From Planctomycetota bacterium (lineage in GTDB: Bacteria > Planctomycetota > UBA8108 > JACQVS01): a stretch of 34,060 nt of DNA. A program made the translations under genes and the position numbers. A model generated the notes under the pieces. The model saw nothing but the letters and a program-made list of their open reading frames with translations, ran no database searches and was not told the DNA's origin. Location of the stretch: NCBI GenBank assembly GCA_028280485.1, contig JANQLS010000172.1:1-34060 (forward strand), written 5' to 3'. The number at the start of each line of letters is the position of its first letter. The first letter of the stretch is position 1. Positions 23,662 through 32,105 of this stretch are shown here, in pieces.

Positions 23662-24732
23662 ATGAAGGTCGGAATCTTAGGCCTGCCATCGGCAGGAAAG
23701 ACCACACTTTGGTGTTTACTCACCGAAAATTTTGAGGGTCCCGATCCCGCTCAAATGGGAAAGCTTCAACTGCGTACCGTCAAAGTTCAAGACGAACGCT
23801 TGGAGCGCCTTCGTGACGATTATTCGCCCAAAAAGTACACCCCAGCCACTTTAGAAATTGGTGATTTCCCCGCGATGGCCCAAGATTCCGCTGATCGCGA
23901 TCGCCAAGGCATGGCTCAACTCCTCGCTCCGGCCCGGACGATGGAAGCCTTGATTCTCGTTCTCCGCGGCTTTGAGAGCGCCATGCTCCCCGGAGAGGTC
24001 GATCCCAAGGCTGATCTTGAAAACATCCGGGCCGAACTTCTCCTGAGCGACTTTGCCATCGTTGAAAAAAGGGTTGAGAAGCTTCGCGTCCAAGTTAAAA
24101 AACCGACGCCCACTCAAGCTAAAGACAAAGTGGAACTCGAACTCTTAGAACGAGTTTTACCGCATTTAGAAAAGGAAGAACCTCTCTCCACTTTCTCCTT
24201 CACTCCCGAAGAAGAAAAGATGATTCACGGCTTCCAATTCCTCAGCTTAAAGCCGATCGTGCCCGTTTTGAATCGAGGAGAAAGCCCGGCGGATCCCAAG
24301 TTACTAGCCGAACTCTCCGAACAAGCTGGTTGCCAAGTCTTTGAAGTTGCCGCCGGAAACGAGTTAGAGATCCAAGAACTTCCGGAAGAAGATCAGGAAG
24401 TGTTTCGAGAAGAATTCGGGATCGTCGAAGGAGCCCGAGACTCTATTATCTCTGCTTGTTACCAAGCCGCCCAGCTGATCAGCTTTTTTACTGCGGGTGA
24501 CAAGGAAGTTCGTGCGTGGACGATTCGAAACGATGAGACCGCGGTTGAAGCCGCCGACGAAATCCACTCCGATATCTCTCGCGGTTTCATCCGAGCCGAA
24601 ATTGTGGGCTACGACGATTACGTTGAATTCAATGGGATCAAAGGCGCGAAGGAGAATGGGAAATTCCGACTCGAAGGTAAGGAATACCTCGTTCAGGATG
24701 GAGACATCATCGAATTTAGATTCAACGTTTGA
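23662..24732 (+). CDS. ychF: Divergent YchF/OLA1-family NTPase with C-terminal TGS domain
   Basis: This belongs to the Obg-related YchF/OLA1 group, which prefers ATP and associates with ribosomes. The 356 residues are close to the family length (about 363). G1 is GLPSAGKTT (7-15), where typical members have GLPNVGKST. The G3 position reads LEIGDFPAM (64-72) in place of the usual DIAGL, so the DxxG motif is not intact. The G4 position is PVLNRGE (201-207), matching the NxxE form tied to ATP preference. The C-terminus (about 270-356) keeps the YchF signature closely: TAGDKEVRAWTIR, IHSDISRGFIRAE, YLVQDGDIIEFRFNV. AGAGGG precedes the ATG. The gap after tatC is 74 bp, so co-transcription is possible. 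This may be a paralogue of a standard YchF encoded elsewhere. Confidence 0.92.
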   Translation: MKVGILGLPSAGKTTLWCLLTENFEGPDPAQMGKLQLRTVKVQDERLERLRDDYSPKKYTPATLEIGDFPAMAQDSADRDRQGMAQLLAPARTMEALILVLRGFESAMLPGEVDPKADLENIRAELLLSDFAIVEKRVEKLRVQVKKPTPTQAKDKVELELLERVLPHLEKEEPLSTFSFTPEEEKMIHGFQFLSLKPIVPVLNRGESPADPKLLAELSEQAGCQVFEVAAGNELEIQELPEEDQEVFREEFGIVEGARDSIISACYQAAQLISFFTAGDKEVRAWTIRNDETAVEAADEIHSDISRGFIRAEIVGYDDYVEFNGIKGAKENGKFRLEGKEYLVQDGDIIEFRFNV

Positions 24733-25053
24733 TACTAGCGGCGTTTAAAAACTGTACATATTTGGTGCCCTTAAAAGAGCTGAAGTGAGACTCCGACTCA
24801 CAAATTACAGCTAGATGTTAGTAATTTGCTTTATCAGATGGTCCGATTATTCCTCGATTCGTTTTAGGACCTTGAGGCTTCAGGAACACATTGAAGCCTG
24901 AACCGTCGATTTCCGAAAAAGATGGTATGTTTTCGTAGATGATGAGCTGAGTTGAAGGCACCAGGAATGCTCTCAATACCAGCCTACGAATACCTTTTGG
25001 ACACCGACTACCCCGATTAAATAACCTCACTCGCATTTGGAGTTTTAAAGATC
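24733..25053. other. Intergenic region before the HEAT protein gene
   Basis: Nothing coding is visible. A small hairpin, AGGCTTCA (24875-24882) with TGAAGCCT (24892-24899), is the only structure seen, and it has no T-run. Confidence 0.5.
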
Positions 25054-25959
25054 ATGCGATCTAAAATCCTATTGCCCTCCGTTTTCATCGCTTTAGTAGC
25101 GTTCAATTTCACTGGCCTCTCTGAACTTTCGGCCGATACCGTTTACCTTAAAAATGGTAACTGGATCGACGGGACGGTCGGTCATCGCTCTAAGCTTTGG
25201 TTGGAACTACAGGTGGGAGATCTCGGGAAGATGCAGATCCTCATCGATGACATCTATTTGATCGAAAAAAACAAAAGAACGGGTGGCGCCGCTAAAAACA
25301 ACTACATTGGATCCGAAGGAAAGAAAACATCTCCCAAGAAGGAAAAATCAAAATCTTCGGGAGAGAAAGCCCAGAATGAAGTGGAGCCAGCTACGGTTAC
25401 AGAAGACGAATCCGAGGATGACTCCCGCTATAAGCTGAAACCCGAAGAAGTCACGGATGAGGAGCTCGAGGAAGCATTAAAATTCTTGGGTGAGGAAGAA
25501 GAAGAGATTTCAGCCGAACTCAAGAAGAGAATTCAGGGTCTCGTCGCTGATTTAGAGCGTCAGAAATCCCGCTATCGGGTTCGGGCCGAACGCCAACTAA
25601 AAGCGGTAGGCAGGCCCTCTATCCCCTTCCTAATTCCAATCTTACAGAAAAAAAGCAAGACCTCTGATCTCACTCGAATCGCAGTGATGAGGCTCTTCAA
25701 TAATTTTGGAGATGATCGGGTGATCGACCCCTGCATCAAGAGCCTATTAGACGTTAATGAGTACGTTCGCCAGTACGCGAATAAGGCCCTGATCCGCATC
25801 ACTGGGGAGAACTTTGGCTACAATCCGATCGCCTCTCCCCGGAAAAGAGAAATCGCACAAAAAAAATGGATCAAATGGTGGAAGCAAGAATTGGAGGAAA
25901 TCGCCAAAAGTCGAAGGCTAAATTCTGACCCTTCCAGCGATGATGAAGGCGAAGAATAG
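25054..25959 (+). CDS. Exported HEAT-repeat protein
   Basis: The product is 301 residues. The signal peptide is 1-27 (LPSVFIALVAFNFTGLSELSA before DTVYL). The mature N-terminus, about 28-75, has VYLKNGNWIDGTVG and reads as a small beta domain of the sort that begins many planctomycete exported proteins. A Lys/Glu/Ser-rich linker covers about 80-150. HEAT-like helical repeats follow from about 160 to 260 (RAERQLKAVGRPSIPFLIPIL, RIAVMRLFNNFGDDRVIDPCIKSLLD, EYVRQYANKALIRITG). The sequence then ends in KKWIKWWKQELEEIAK and an acidic tail. HEAT repeats bind proteins; a scaffolding role outside the membrane is inferred. TTGGAG lies 11 bases before the ATG. Function is otherwise unknown. Confidence 0.87.
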   Translation: MRSKILLPSVFIALVAFNFTGLSELSADTVYLKNGNWIDGTVGHRSKLWLELQVGDLGKMQILIDDIYLIEKNKRTGGAAKNNYIGSEGKKTSPKKEKSKSSGEKAQNEVEPATVTEDESEDDSRYKLKPEEVTDEELEEALKFLGEEEEEISAELKKRIQGLVADLERQKSRYRVRAERQLKAVGRPSIPFLIPILQKKSKTSDLTRIAVMRLFNNFGDDRVIDPCIKSLLDVNEYVRQYANKALIRITGENFGYNPIASPRKREIAQKKWIKWWKQELEEIAKSRRLNSDPSSDDEGEE

Positions 25960-27006
25960 TGAGGATGAAAGTGAGGCTAATACTCGTTTCCATCGAAGCC
26001 ATTCCCTCCCTTTCCAAGAAGAACTCTGGCTGAGTTCACAAGAAATAAGAGACCTACAGCATCCGCGAATTGGGACGCAGAATCCTCAGCTGTCAAGCAT
26101 CCTTTTAGATAACGTGTAATACGTGATTATATAATAGTGTAAACGATTTTTTTGATTTATTTGAACAAGTGCTTGCATCTTGATTCTGAGAGAGCATGTC
26201 AAGCAAAGATGTTACGAAAAAGCCTATTTTTATAGAAGTAAAGCCATCTCTTATATTTTCAAGTTCGTTGACAGCCTCTCTCCCCTTTGATACTATCATC
26301 CTCACTTCAAACGTAGTTCAGATCAGTGACTAGCACCTCAGATCAAGGTTTCAAAAGAGCCACAAAAAGAAGCAAAAAAACGCTTCAACTTAAAGCTTTA
26401 CGGAGCCAATTGAGAGGAAATCTCTATAGATTATCGAGAGATGATCAAAACTTTAATACTTGATCGAGTGAAGCACTTAGAAGCTTAGACTAAGCCTCTT
26501 TCCGGGCTTCATCGGATCAGAATCAAAGTTCGATACTCTCGTCTAGTAGCTGGGTCGAATTCTTTGTTTCATTCTTTTTAAACACGGGTTTAAAAGAGGG
26601 TTTTGGAAGAGCGAGCGCTGCGGGTGTGAGCATTCTTGTCGGGGGAGTCACTTTAAGAGTGTTTCGTCCACAGAATATTACGTTCACAAAGTAACTGTAA
26701 CTCCTTGCAATCGCATCTGCCTCCTTTTAGAGCAGCCCTTCGTTGGGCAGTGGAACGAGAAGACGCCCCCGTCATTCGGTTTTAGCTATGAGCTATTAGC
26801 TCAGACCCAAAACCAATTCAAAATGATGGTTTAAGGTAGCTACAGAGAACTTAAACCCAATATTGAGCTGAGCCCAAATGGAACTCAGCCAAAAATTAAA
26901 CACAGTTCGGATGCGTGTCCTTCTGAATGAAGATCTCTAACTAAGATTTTCATCGATGATGGAGAAGGATCGACTTCCCGGATGAATTTGAGTTCTCTGC
27001 CTTTCT

Positions 27007-27051
27007 AAACCCATAGAATTAAGTCTTTCGAAGACGTGACTCTGTGGGTTT
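27007..27051 (+). repeat. Long hairpin in the dnaA upstream region
   Basis: AAACCCATAGA pairs along eleven positions (one G-T pair) with TCTGTGGGTTT. It encloses a perfect GTCTT-TCG-AAGAC hairpin. No strong T-run follows. It could be part of a small RNA. Confidence 0.5.
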
Positions 27052-27225
27052 CGTTATGTAATTTGAAGTTGAAGCTGGCTTTTTTAGGTGTGATTTCAAG
27101 AAACTCCGACTAAAAGCCAGCCGTTCGAGAACGAAAGCTAAATCGGCTGATTCTTAGTCTTCCGTCATAGAGGACCCAGTTTCAGATCGTGGAAATACTG
27201 AAGACTGCTCCAGGAGGCGCAATTC

Positions 27226-27361
27226 TAATTAGTTTCTGTTGAAACAAACTCCTTCGGAGTGCGTTTCGACAATTCTTCGAATTGTCTGCACTCCGTTGAA
27301 CATAGGCTCTGCGAGCCAATGTCCGCGGCCGAGTTGATCCCAACTCGGCTTAGTTCCTGTT
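27226..27361 (+). repeat. Five-hairpin repeat element, copy D (3' truncated)
   Basis: It begins TAATTAGTTTCTGTTG. H1 is GTTGAAAC with GTTTCGAC (one wobble pair). H2 is GACAATTC-TTC-GAATTGTC, an entirely different sequence from copy A but the same 8-bp stem and 3-base loop. H3 is TAGGCTC/GAGCCAA. H4 is identical to the other copies. The element stops after the first arm of H5 (27352-27361), so the right tip is lost. Confidence 0.87.
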
Positions 27362-27903
27362 CCATGGAAGCACAGTTTCTAACGGTAATAAATTTAGGCA
27401 TTTGAACTCGAACAATGATGATGGATCACAAATCGACTATTAAACCTGAACGGTAAGCACGAGCTTCATCGAGTCATCGCCCAAGGCTTTGGCGAGAAAT
27501 GCCTCATGGATGTTAAATCCTTTAAAGAACGAAGCTGGTGAGAGCTTGCATATCTGAGCTTGCTGAGAAGTCTTGTCCGCAAGAAATCTCTGACAAACTC
27601 TTAGATCTCAAGTTGTGCCTACAGGTTAAGCGTAAAGTGGAAGTGTTGGAGTCGAACTGACGATGGGCCTGAGAGCGTTCAAGCGCTCATTCAACCATCA
27701 ACGGTTACGGCTTCGAGGTGAAGGGAATAGACCGAGGGGATCTCAGAATAGGAGATGAGCGGGGGAATCTAATTAGAGCGGCTTCCGAGACCGGGTCTCA
27801 GCATTGGATGATGGATTTGCTGGCCTGACTCGAGGAAGAACTATAACTGGTAGCTTTAATTGGAAAATTGAGCGCTTGGTTCAGTGAACCCGTGACTCTT
27901 TCA

Positions 27904-27926
27904 AAGCTCGAATTTCATTCGAGCTT
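27904..27926 (+). repeat. Perfect hairpin upstream of dnaA
   Basis: AAGCTCGAAT (27904-27913), loop TTC, ATTCGAGCTT (27917-27926): a perfect 10-bp stem. Confidence 0.7.
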
Positions 27927-27950
27927 CAAGATATCTTCGGATACAGGTAA

Positions 27951-28058
27951 GTCAGGTGGTGACCGCCCGAGACAGGTCATTTAAATTGACCGTCGATCGT
28001 TGAATCAACTTTCGTTGTAGTTCAACGTGGGGTCGCGGAGGAGACCACCTGACTACCT
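27951..28058 (-). repeat. Multi-stem structured element directly upstream of dnaA
   Basis: An outer 10-bp stem (GTCAGGTGGT 27951-27960 with ACCACCTGAC 28044-28053) encloses two hairpins. One is GGTCA/TGACC with flanking GAC/GTC near 27971-27993. The other is GTTGAA-CAAC with GTTG-TTCAAC near 27999-28026. The fold is a closed multi-way junction of about 104 nt. On the minus strand it starts GGTAGTCAGG, the same GTAGTC lead-in as the smaller hairpins at 2030, 6000 and 6081. It could be a leader RNA of dnaA or a larger relative of those repeats. Confidence 0.6.
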
Positions 28059-28161
28059 TTAAAATTTCAGCCCTAGTCCCTTTTAGGGCTCGGTCGCCGA
28101 ATCAGTGACATGTAACCGTCACCCGATAATGGGGACTCCTATTTTCCTTACCTCTTAGAAC

Positions 28162-29958
28162 TTGGCTATCAGGAAGCATCCTTCAGTAGGAGGGATGACG
28201 TCCTCTCGCTATGGTGTGATGGGAGTGAAGATGAAATTAGGAGAATCGTTTCCAGATCCTCTACCACTGAGCCTCGAAGGCCCATCGTATTCCTCGGAAG
28301 GGAATATGAATGAGGAGATGGCACAACGTGCTCCACAGACTGTTTCTCACGATGGTGATTCTCCTCTGGGAGTTCCGTCTACCATCGATGGAGATGCCAG
28401 GCTCGATTCTGCTTTGAATTTGAGGGTAGACTCTCCTACCCAAAATTCTAATCAGCTGAGCTATTCACTTAAAAAGGTAGACAGCCTGAGTGATGCTCGC
28501 TCCCTCACGGAATCCCTTTGGGCCCAATTGAAGGTTTGTTTAAGAGCTCAATTCGGTGCTTCCATCGAACGATGGTTTAAGCTCATACAAGTTTCTCCCC
28601 TCTGGACTCCCGCTGATCCTTCTTCGAACGAGAAACATTCATTAAAGGGTTTCACCTTCAAAGTTCAAACTTCCCTCGCCTTTGATTGGGTTCAGAAAAG
28701 GTACTTCCCTGCAATTCAAACCCTGCTCAAATCGCGTTATGGAATCGAAGGCTCCATCGAACTGGTACTCTCTGAAGAAAGCGCGTCTGAAAGTTCTCAG
28801 AAATCTCACGAGCACTCCCAATCGGCAAGGCCTTCTACCCCAGATTTGAATTCAACCGGCATGATTCCTGTCGGTCAGAATCCAAGCAGCCTGAATCCAA
28901 CGATCAAGGGTCAGCCAAGCAAACGCCCATCAAGGATGAGTGCTTCGCGCTCACGGTTGGATCAATTCATTTGTGCACCTTCCAATCAGCTCGCTTTATC
29001 CGCCATTCGACAAATTGTTGAAAAAGGGGGAAGGGTCTTTAATCCTTTGGTTCTCTACGGAGGAACTGGGGTTGGAAAATCAGAACTCCTGCATATTCTG
29101 AAAGCTGAATTGAAAGCTAAAGATCCGGGTTTAAAAATGGTTTCAACGGAAGCTGAATCCTTTTTAAATCAATTCGTCCGAAGCTTAAAGGAAGGGGAGC
29201 TTTCTGAATTCAGATCACGATTCCGATCTTTAGACCTTCTGATCCTCGATGACTTTCAAATTCTTTCCCGAAAGACGAGAACTCAGGAAGAGCTAATCTA
29301 TACGCTCGATCGGTTGCGTTCACAGGGCTGCCAGATTGTGATCGCTTCGAATGAATCTCCCCGCAAACTAAAAGATTTTAGCCCTGCGCTCATCAGCCGT
29401 TTAGTTTCCGGCTTGGTCGTCCCTATCAAGAAACCGGATCTTCTTCTGCGTCAAAAACTCATCGACCGTCAAGCCCGCAAGCTGGGCTTGGAACTCTCTC
29501 GTGAAGTACGGCAGTATTTGGCTGAAACCCTCAGAGGAAATGTTCGCGACCTACTGGGAGCGATCAATCAGTTAGCGGCCTACCAACTCACGCAAAAGCA
29601 AGCCCTGCGAGAGTTTTCATTAGAAAAGGATCAGGTGGTCGAAATTTTGGGGGATCTCCTCCAAGCCGATCGAAGAGCGAAAACTCCAGAAAACATCTGC
29701 AATGCGACAACTCGCTACTTTCGCTTGGAAGCCGATTCATTAAAGTCTAAGCGAAGAGAAAAGACGGTCTCACTCGCTCGCCGGATCGCTGTATACCTCT
29801 GTCGGCAGTGGACGGATCATTCACTTAACGAATTAGGACGCTTCTTCGGCGATCGCAACTACGCGACAATCCGAGCTCTCGAGGGACGAGTTAAAAAAGA
29901 TTTAGACAAAGACCCCGGTTTCCGTGAAACTCTTAAAGACATCCAAGAGCTGCTTTAA
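28162..29958 (+). CDS. dnaA: Chromosomal replication initiator DnaA, extended and divergent
   Basis: DnaA binds origin boxes as an ATP-bound AAA+ oligomer and opens the DNA. Domain I is recognisable at about 115-205 (LWAQLKVCLRAQFGASIERWF, LAFDWVQKRYFPAIQTLL). A Ser/Pro-rich linker follows to about 263. The AAA+ domain has Walker A GGTGVGKS (300-307), Walker B LLILDD (359-364), SRL near 412 and sensor-2 region GNVRDLLGAINQL (459-471). Domain IV holds ARRIAVYLCRQWTDHSLNELGRFFGDRNYATI (about 539-570). The box-contact motif, normally GGRDHTTV, is GDRNYATI here. The TTG at 28162 gives 598 residues but no ribosome binding site. The ATG at 28231, with GGGAG five bases upstream, is a better start and removes 23 residues. 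Even then about 90 residues precede domain I. recG follows after 35 bp. Confidence 0.93.
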   Translation: MAIRKHPSVGGMTSSRYGVMGVKMKLGESFPDPLPLSLEGPSYSSEGNMNEEMAQRAPQTVSHDGDSPLGVPSTIDGDARLDSALNLRVDSPTQNSNQLSYSLKKVDSLSDARSLTESLWAQLKVCLRAQFGASIERWFKLIQVSPLWTPADPSSNEKHSLKGFTFKVQTSLAFDWVQKRYFPAIQTLLKSRYGIEGSIELVLSEESASESSQKSHEHSQSARPSTPDLNSTGMIPVGQNPSSLNPTIKGQPSKRPSRMSASRSRLDQFICAPSNQLALSAIRQIVEKGGRVFNPLVLYGGTGVGKSELLHILKAELKAKDPGLKMVSTEAESFLNQFVRSLKEGELSEFRSRFRSLDLLILDDFQILSRKTRTQEELIYTLDRLRSQGCQIVIASNESPRKLKDFSPALISRLVSGLVVPIKKPDLLLRQKLIDRQARKLGLELSREVRQYLAETLRGNVRDLLGAINQLAAYQLTQKQALREFSLEKDQVVEILGDLLQADRRAKTPENICNATTRYFRLEADSLKSKRREKTVSLARRIAVYLCRQWTDHSLNELGRFFGDRNYATIRALEGRVKKDLDKDPGFRETLKDIQELL

Positions 29959-29981
29959 GCTCAGAGTAGCTCTAGATACTT

Positions 29982-30009
29982 GACTGTCAGTAAGTGATTG
30001 CTGACAGTC
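29982..30009 (+). repeat. Hairpin in the dnaA-recG junction
   Basis: GACTGTCAG pairs perfectly with CTGACAGTC around a ten-base loop that contains the GTG at 29994. If that GTG is the recG start, the start codon would be presented in the loop. No T-run follows, so this is not an intrinsic terminator. Confidence 0.6.
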
Positions 30010-32105
30010 GATCATTGAAAACGTTCTTCCTCTTTCTTACTCGGCATACCACCTCTAGCTACGTGCCAGAAAATCTTCAGTTTGAACATACATTAGATCG
30101 ATTAGGGCGCATTCGCCCTCAAACCCTTGAATCCTACTCTCGATTAGGCATTCATACCCTAGGTGAACTCCTAAAGCATTTCCCTCGACGTTATGAAGAT
30201 CGTCGACATGTCTTACCTTTTGAAAGCTTAGAAGTATCTGAAGTTCAAGCCGTCAGCGGTCAGATTGTTAAAGTTCAATTGAGACGACTGCGAAGAGGTA
30301 AAAGCTTACTCGAAGCCAGTATCGAAATACCTGGAGGGAAGATCGAAGCTCACTGGTTCAATCAGGCCTTTCTCAAAGATCATTTGCAAATTGGGGCGAC
30401 GATCCATCTCTACGGAAAGATTCAACTCAAGAAGAAAAAATTCATCCTGATCGCACCGGAGTACGAATTGGAGCGTATCGTCGAGGGAGAGGATCTGGGA
30501 GAACAAAATGAAGCCCTTCACACGCGCTCCATCGTTCCGGTCTACCCGGCCACTCAAGGCTTGACTCAACGAACGATGCGCCATTGGGCGAGAAGGGCAT
30601 TAGAACTTACCGACCTAAGCTGCGTTCCAAATATTCCACAGAACAAATTAAGAACAGAAGAGTTGGAGTGGAGCGAAGCTCTTCACCAAATTCATTTCCC
30701 CGATGATTTTGACCAATTAGAACGAGCTCAAAGTCGATTGCGGTATGAAGAATATTTTCTCTTTGCGACGAAGCTTCATTTTCGAAGAAAAAAATTCAGA
30801 GAAAAGTCGGCCCCTAACTTTGAAGTGAGCCCTGAGCTTCATTCCAAAATAAAAAGCTTATTTCCCTTCCAACTCACAGGGGATCAAGAAAACGCCATCG
30901 AGGAAATTTCTCAGGACCTCTCCAGCGACCAGGCGATGTATCGCCTCGTACAAGGTGATGTTGGAACGGGAAAAACCGTGATCGCACTCTATAGTATGTT
31001 AGCGGCGATTCGACACGGTTACCAAGCTGCCTTGATGGCTCCTACTGAAGTCCTTGCGAATCAGCATTATCAAAGCATCTCTTCTTATTTGAAGAATCAC
31101 CCTCAAGTCCAAGTTCGACTTCTCACTGGAACTCAAATCGCCTCTGAAAAGAAGGCCACATTGAATGAAATCCATCAAGGACAGGCTCACTTGGTGGTGG
31201 GGACCCAATCCTTAATTCAAAAACAAGTACGATTCAAACGATTGGGTTTGGTGGTCATCGATGAGCAACATCGTTTTGGCATCCGCCAACGCTCGCTCCT
31301 GCATAATAAGGGGGTGGGAGTTCACGTCTTGGTGATGACCGCAACCCCGATACCTCGTGCCCTTTCCAATACCGCCTTCGGAGATCTCGATCTAACAACC
31401 CTCAAAGAAAGACCTCCCGGAAGAAAGCCCGTTAAAACTTACTTGGTTTCTCCTGACAAACGCACAGATGCCATCGGTTTTGTAAAAAAGCAATTGGCTC
31501 AGGGAAGGCAGGCATTTTTTGTATACCCTTCTATTTCAGGAAAGGAGAGGCCTTCGGCGACTCAGGCTCACCGAGAACTCTCCCATCTCTTGGCTCCCCA
31601 TAAAGTGGGTTTACTTCACGGTAAGTTATCACCGGAAGAAAAAGAACGTGAACTCGAAGCCTTCCGACAGAATCAGATTCAAGCCTTGGCTTCGACGATC
31701 GTGATCGAAGTCGGGATCGACATTCCCAATGCTTCGGTCCTCTTCATCGAAGATGGTACTCGTTTCGGCCTGGCTCAACTTCATCAACTTCGAGGCAGAG
31801 TGGGTCGTGGGGGCCATGAAGGTTATTGTTTGATTGGAACGGGTAAAACCGGAAACCCCTCCCAGGAACGCCTAAAAGTCTTCTCAGAAACCACCGATGG
31901 TTTTGCCATCAGTGAAGCGGATCTCAAATTGAGAGGTCCGGGTGATTTTCTCGGAGTGGATCAATCGGGCTGGCCACCCTTCAAATTCGGACAACCCCAT
32001 GAACATTTGAGTTATTTCACGGACATCCGGCAGGATGTGTCTCGATTTTGGACGGATGCAGAATTTCAAGCAGATCGAGAAGCTCTGAAAACCTATTTCA
32101 ATTAG
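29994..32105 (+). CDS. recG: ATP-dependent DNA helicase RecG
   Basis: RecG remodels stalled replication forks and migrates branched DNA. The 703 residues match the usual 690-700. The N-terminal wedge/OB region covers about 35-165 (LGELLKHFPRRYEDRR, AVSGQIVKVQ, HWFNQAFLKDHLQIGATIHLYGKI). Helicase motifs follow: GDVGTGKT (321-328), APTEVLANQH (349-358), DEQH (423-426), TATPIP (449-454) and HQLRGRVGRGG (597-607). The C-terminal part has LKLRGPGDFLGVDQSG, as in the family. The start is unsure: the GTG at 29994 sits in a hairpin loop and lacks a ribosome binding site, and TTG at 30015 or GTG near 30061 (VPENLQFEHTL) are alternatives that keep all known domains. It is likely in one transcript with dnaA, an arrangement I do not know from model bacteria. 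Confidence 0.96.
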   Translation: MIADSRSLKTFFLFLTRHTTSSYVPENLQFEHTLDRLGRIRPQTLESYSRLGIHTLGELLKHFPRRYEDRRHVLPFESLEVSEVQAVSGQIVKVQLRRLRRGKSLLEASIEIPGGKIEAHWFNQAFLKDHLQIGATIHLYGKIQLKKKKFILIAPEYELERIVEGEDLGEQNEALHTRSIVPVYPATQGLTQRTMRHWARRALELTDLSCVPNIPQNKLRTEELEWSEALHQIHFPDDFDQLERAQSRLRYEEYFLFATKLHFRRKKFREKSAPNFEVSPELHSKIKSLFPFQLTGDQENAIEEISQDLSSDQAMYRLVQGDVGTGKTVIALYSMLAAIRHGYQAALMAPTEVLANQHYQSISSYLKNHPQVQVRLLTGTQIASEKKATLNEIHQGQAHLVVGTQSLIQKQVRFKRLGLVVIDEQHRFGIRQRSLLHNKGVGVHVLVMTATPIPRALSNTAFGDLDLTTLKERPPGRKPVKTYLVSPDKRTDAIGFVKKQLAQGRQAFFVYPSISGKERPSATQAHRELSHLLAPHKVGLLHGKLSPEEKERELEAFRQNQIQALASTIVIEVGIDIPNASVLFIEDGTRFGLAQLHQLRGRVGRGGHEGYCLIGTGKTGNPSQERLKVFSETTDGFAISEADLKLRGPGDFLGVDQSGWPPFKFGQPHEHLSYFTDIRQDVSRFWTDAEFQADREALKTYFN

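Larger units (their letters stand above)
25960..28161. other. 2.2-kb structured non-coding region upstream of dnaA
   Basis: No gene is convincing here. Identified contents are a hairpin at 27007-27051, an inverted repeat GCTGGCTTTT/AAAAGCCAGC (about 27072-27122), five-hairpin copy D (27226-27361), and a hairpin cluster at 27904-28092 just before dnaA. I looked for TTATCCACA-type DnaA boxes on both strands and found no cluster, so I do not call an origin. Position next to dnaA makes it a candidate regulatory or origin region. Confidence 0.5.

Noticed and set aside
26105..26305. 66-codon minus-strand frame
   Set aside because: No ribosome binding site, atypical composition and AT-rich context; probably chance.
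27640..27720. tRNA-like sequence (GAGTCGAACT and a GAGCG/CGCTC stem) on the minus strand
   Set aside because: The T arm and acceptor arm cannot be paired, so no cloverleaf forms; at most a very decayed remnant.
25960..28161. Replication origin upstream of dnaA
   Set aside because: No cluster of recognisable DnaA boxes and no dnaN neighbour; position alone is not enough.
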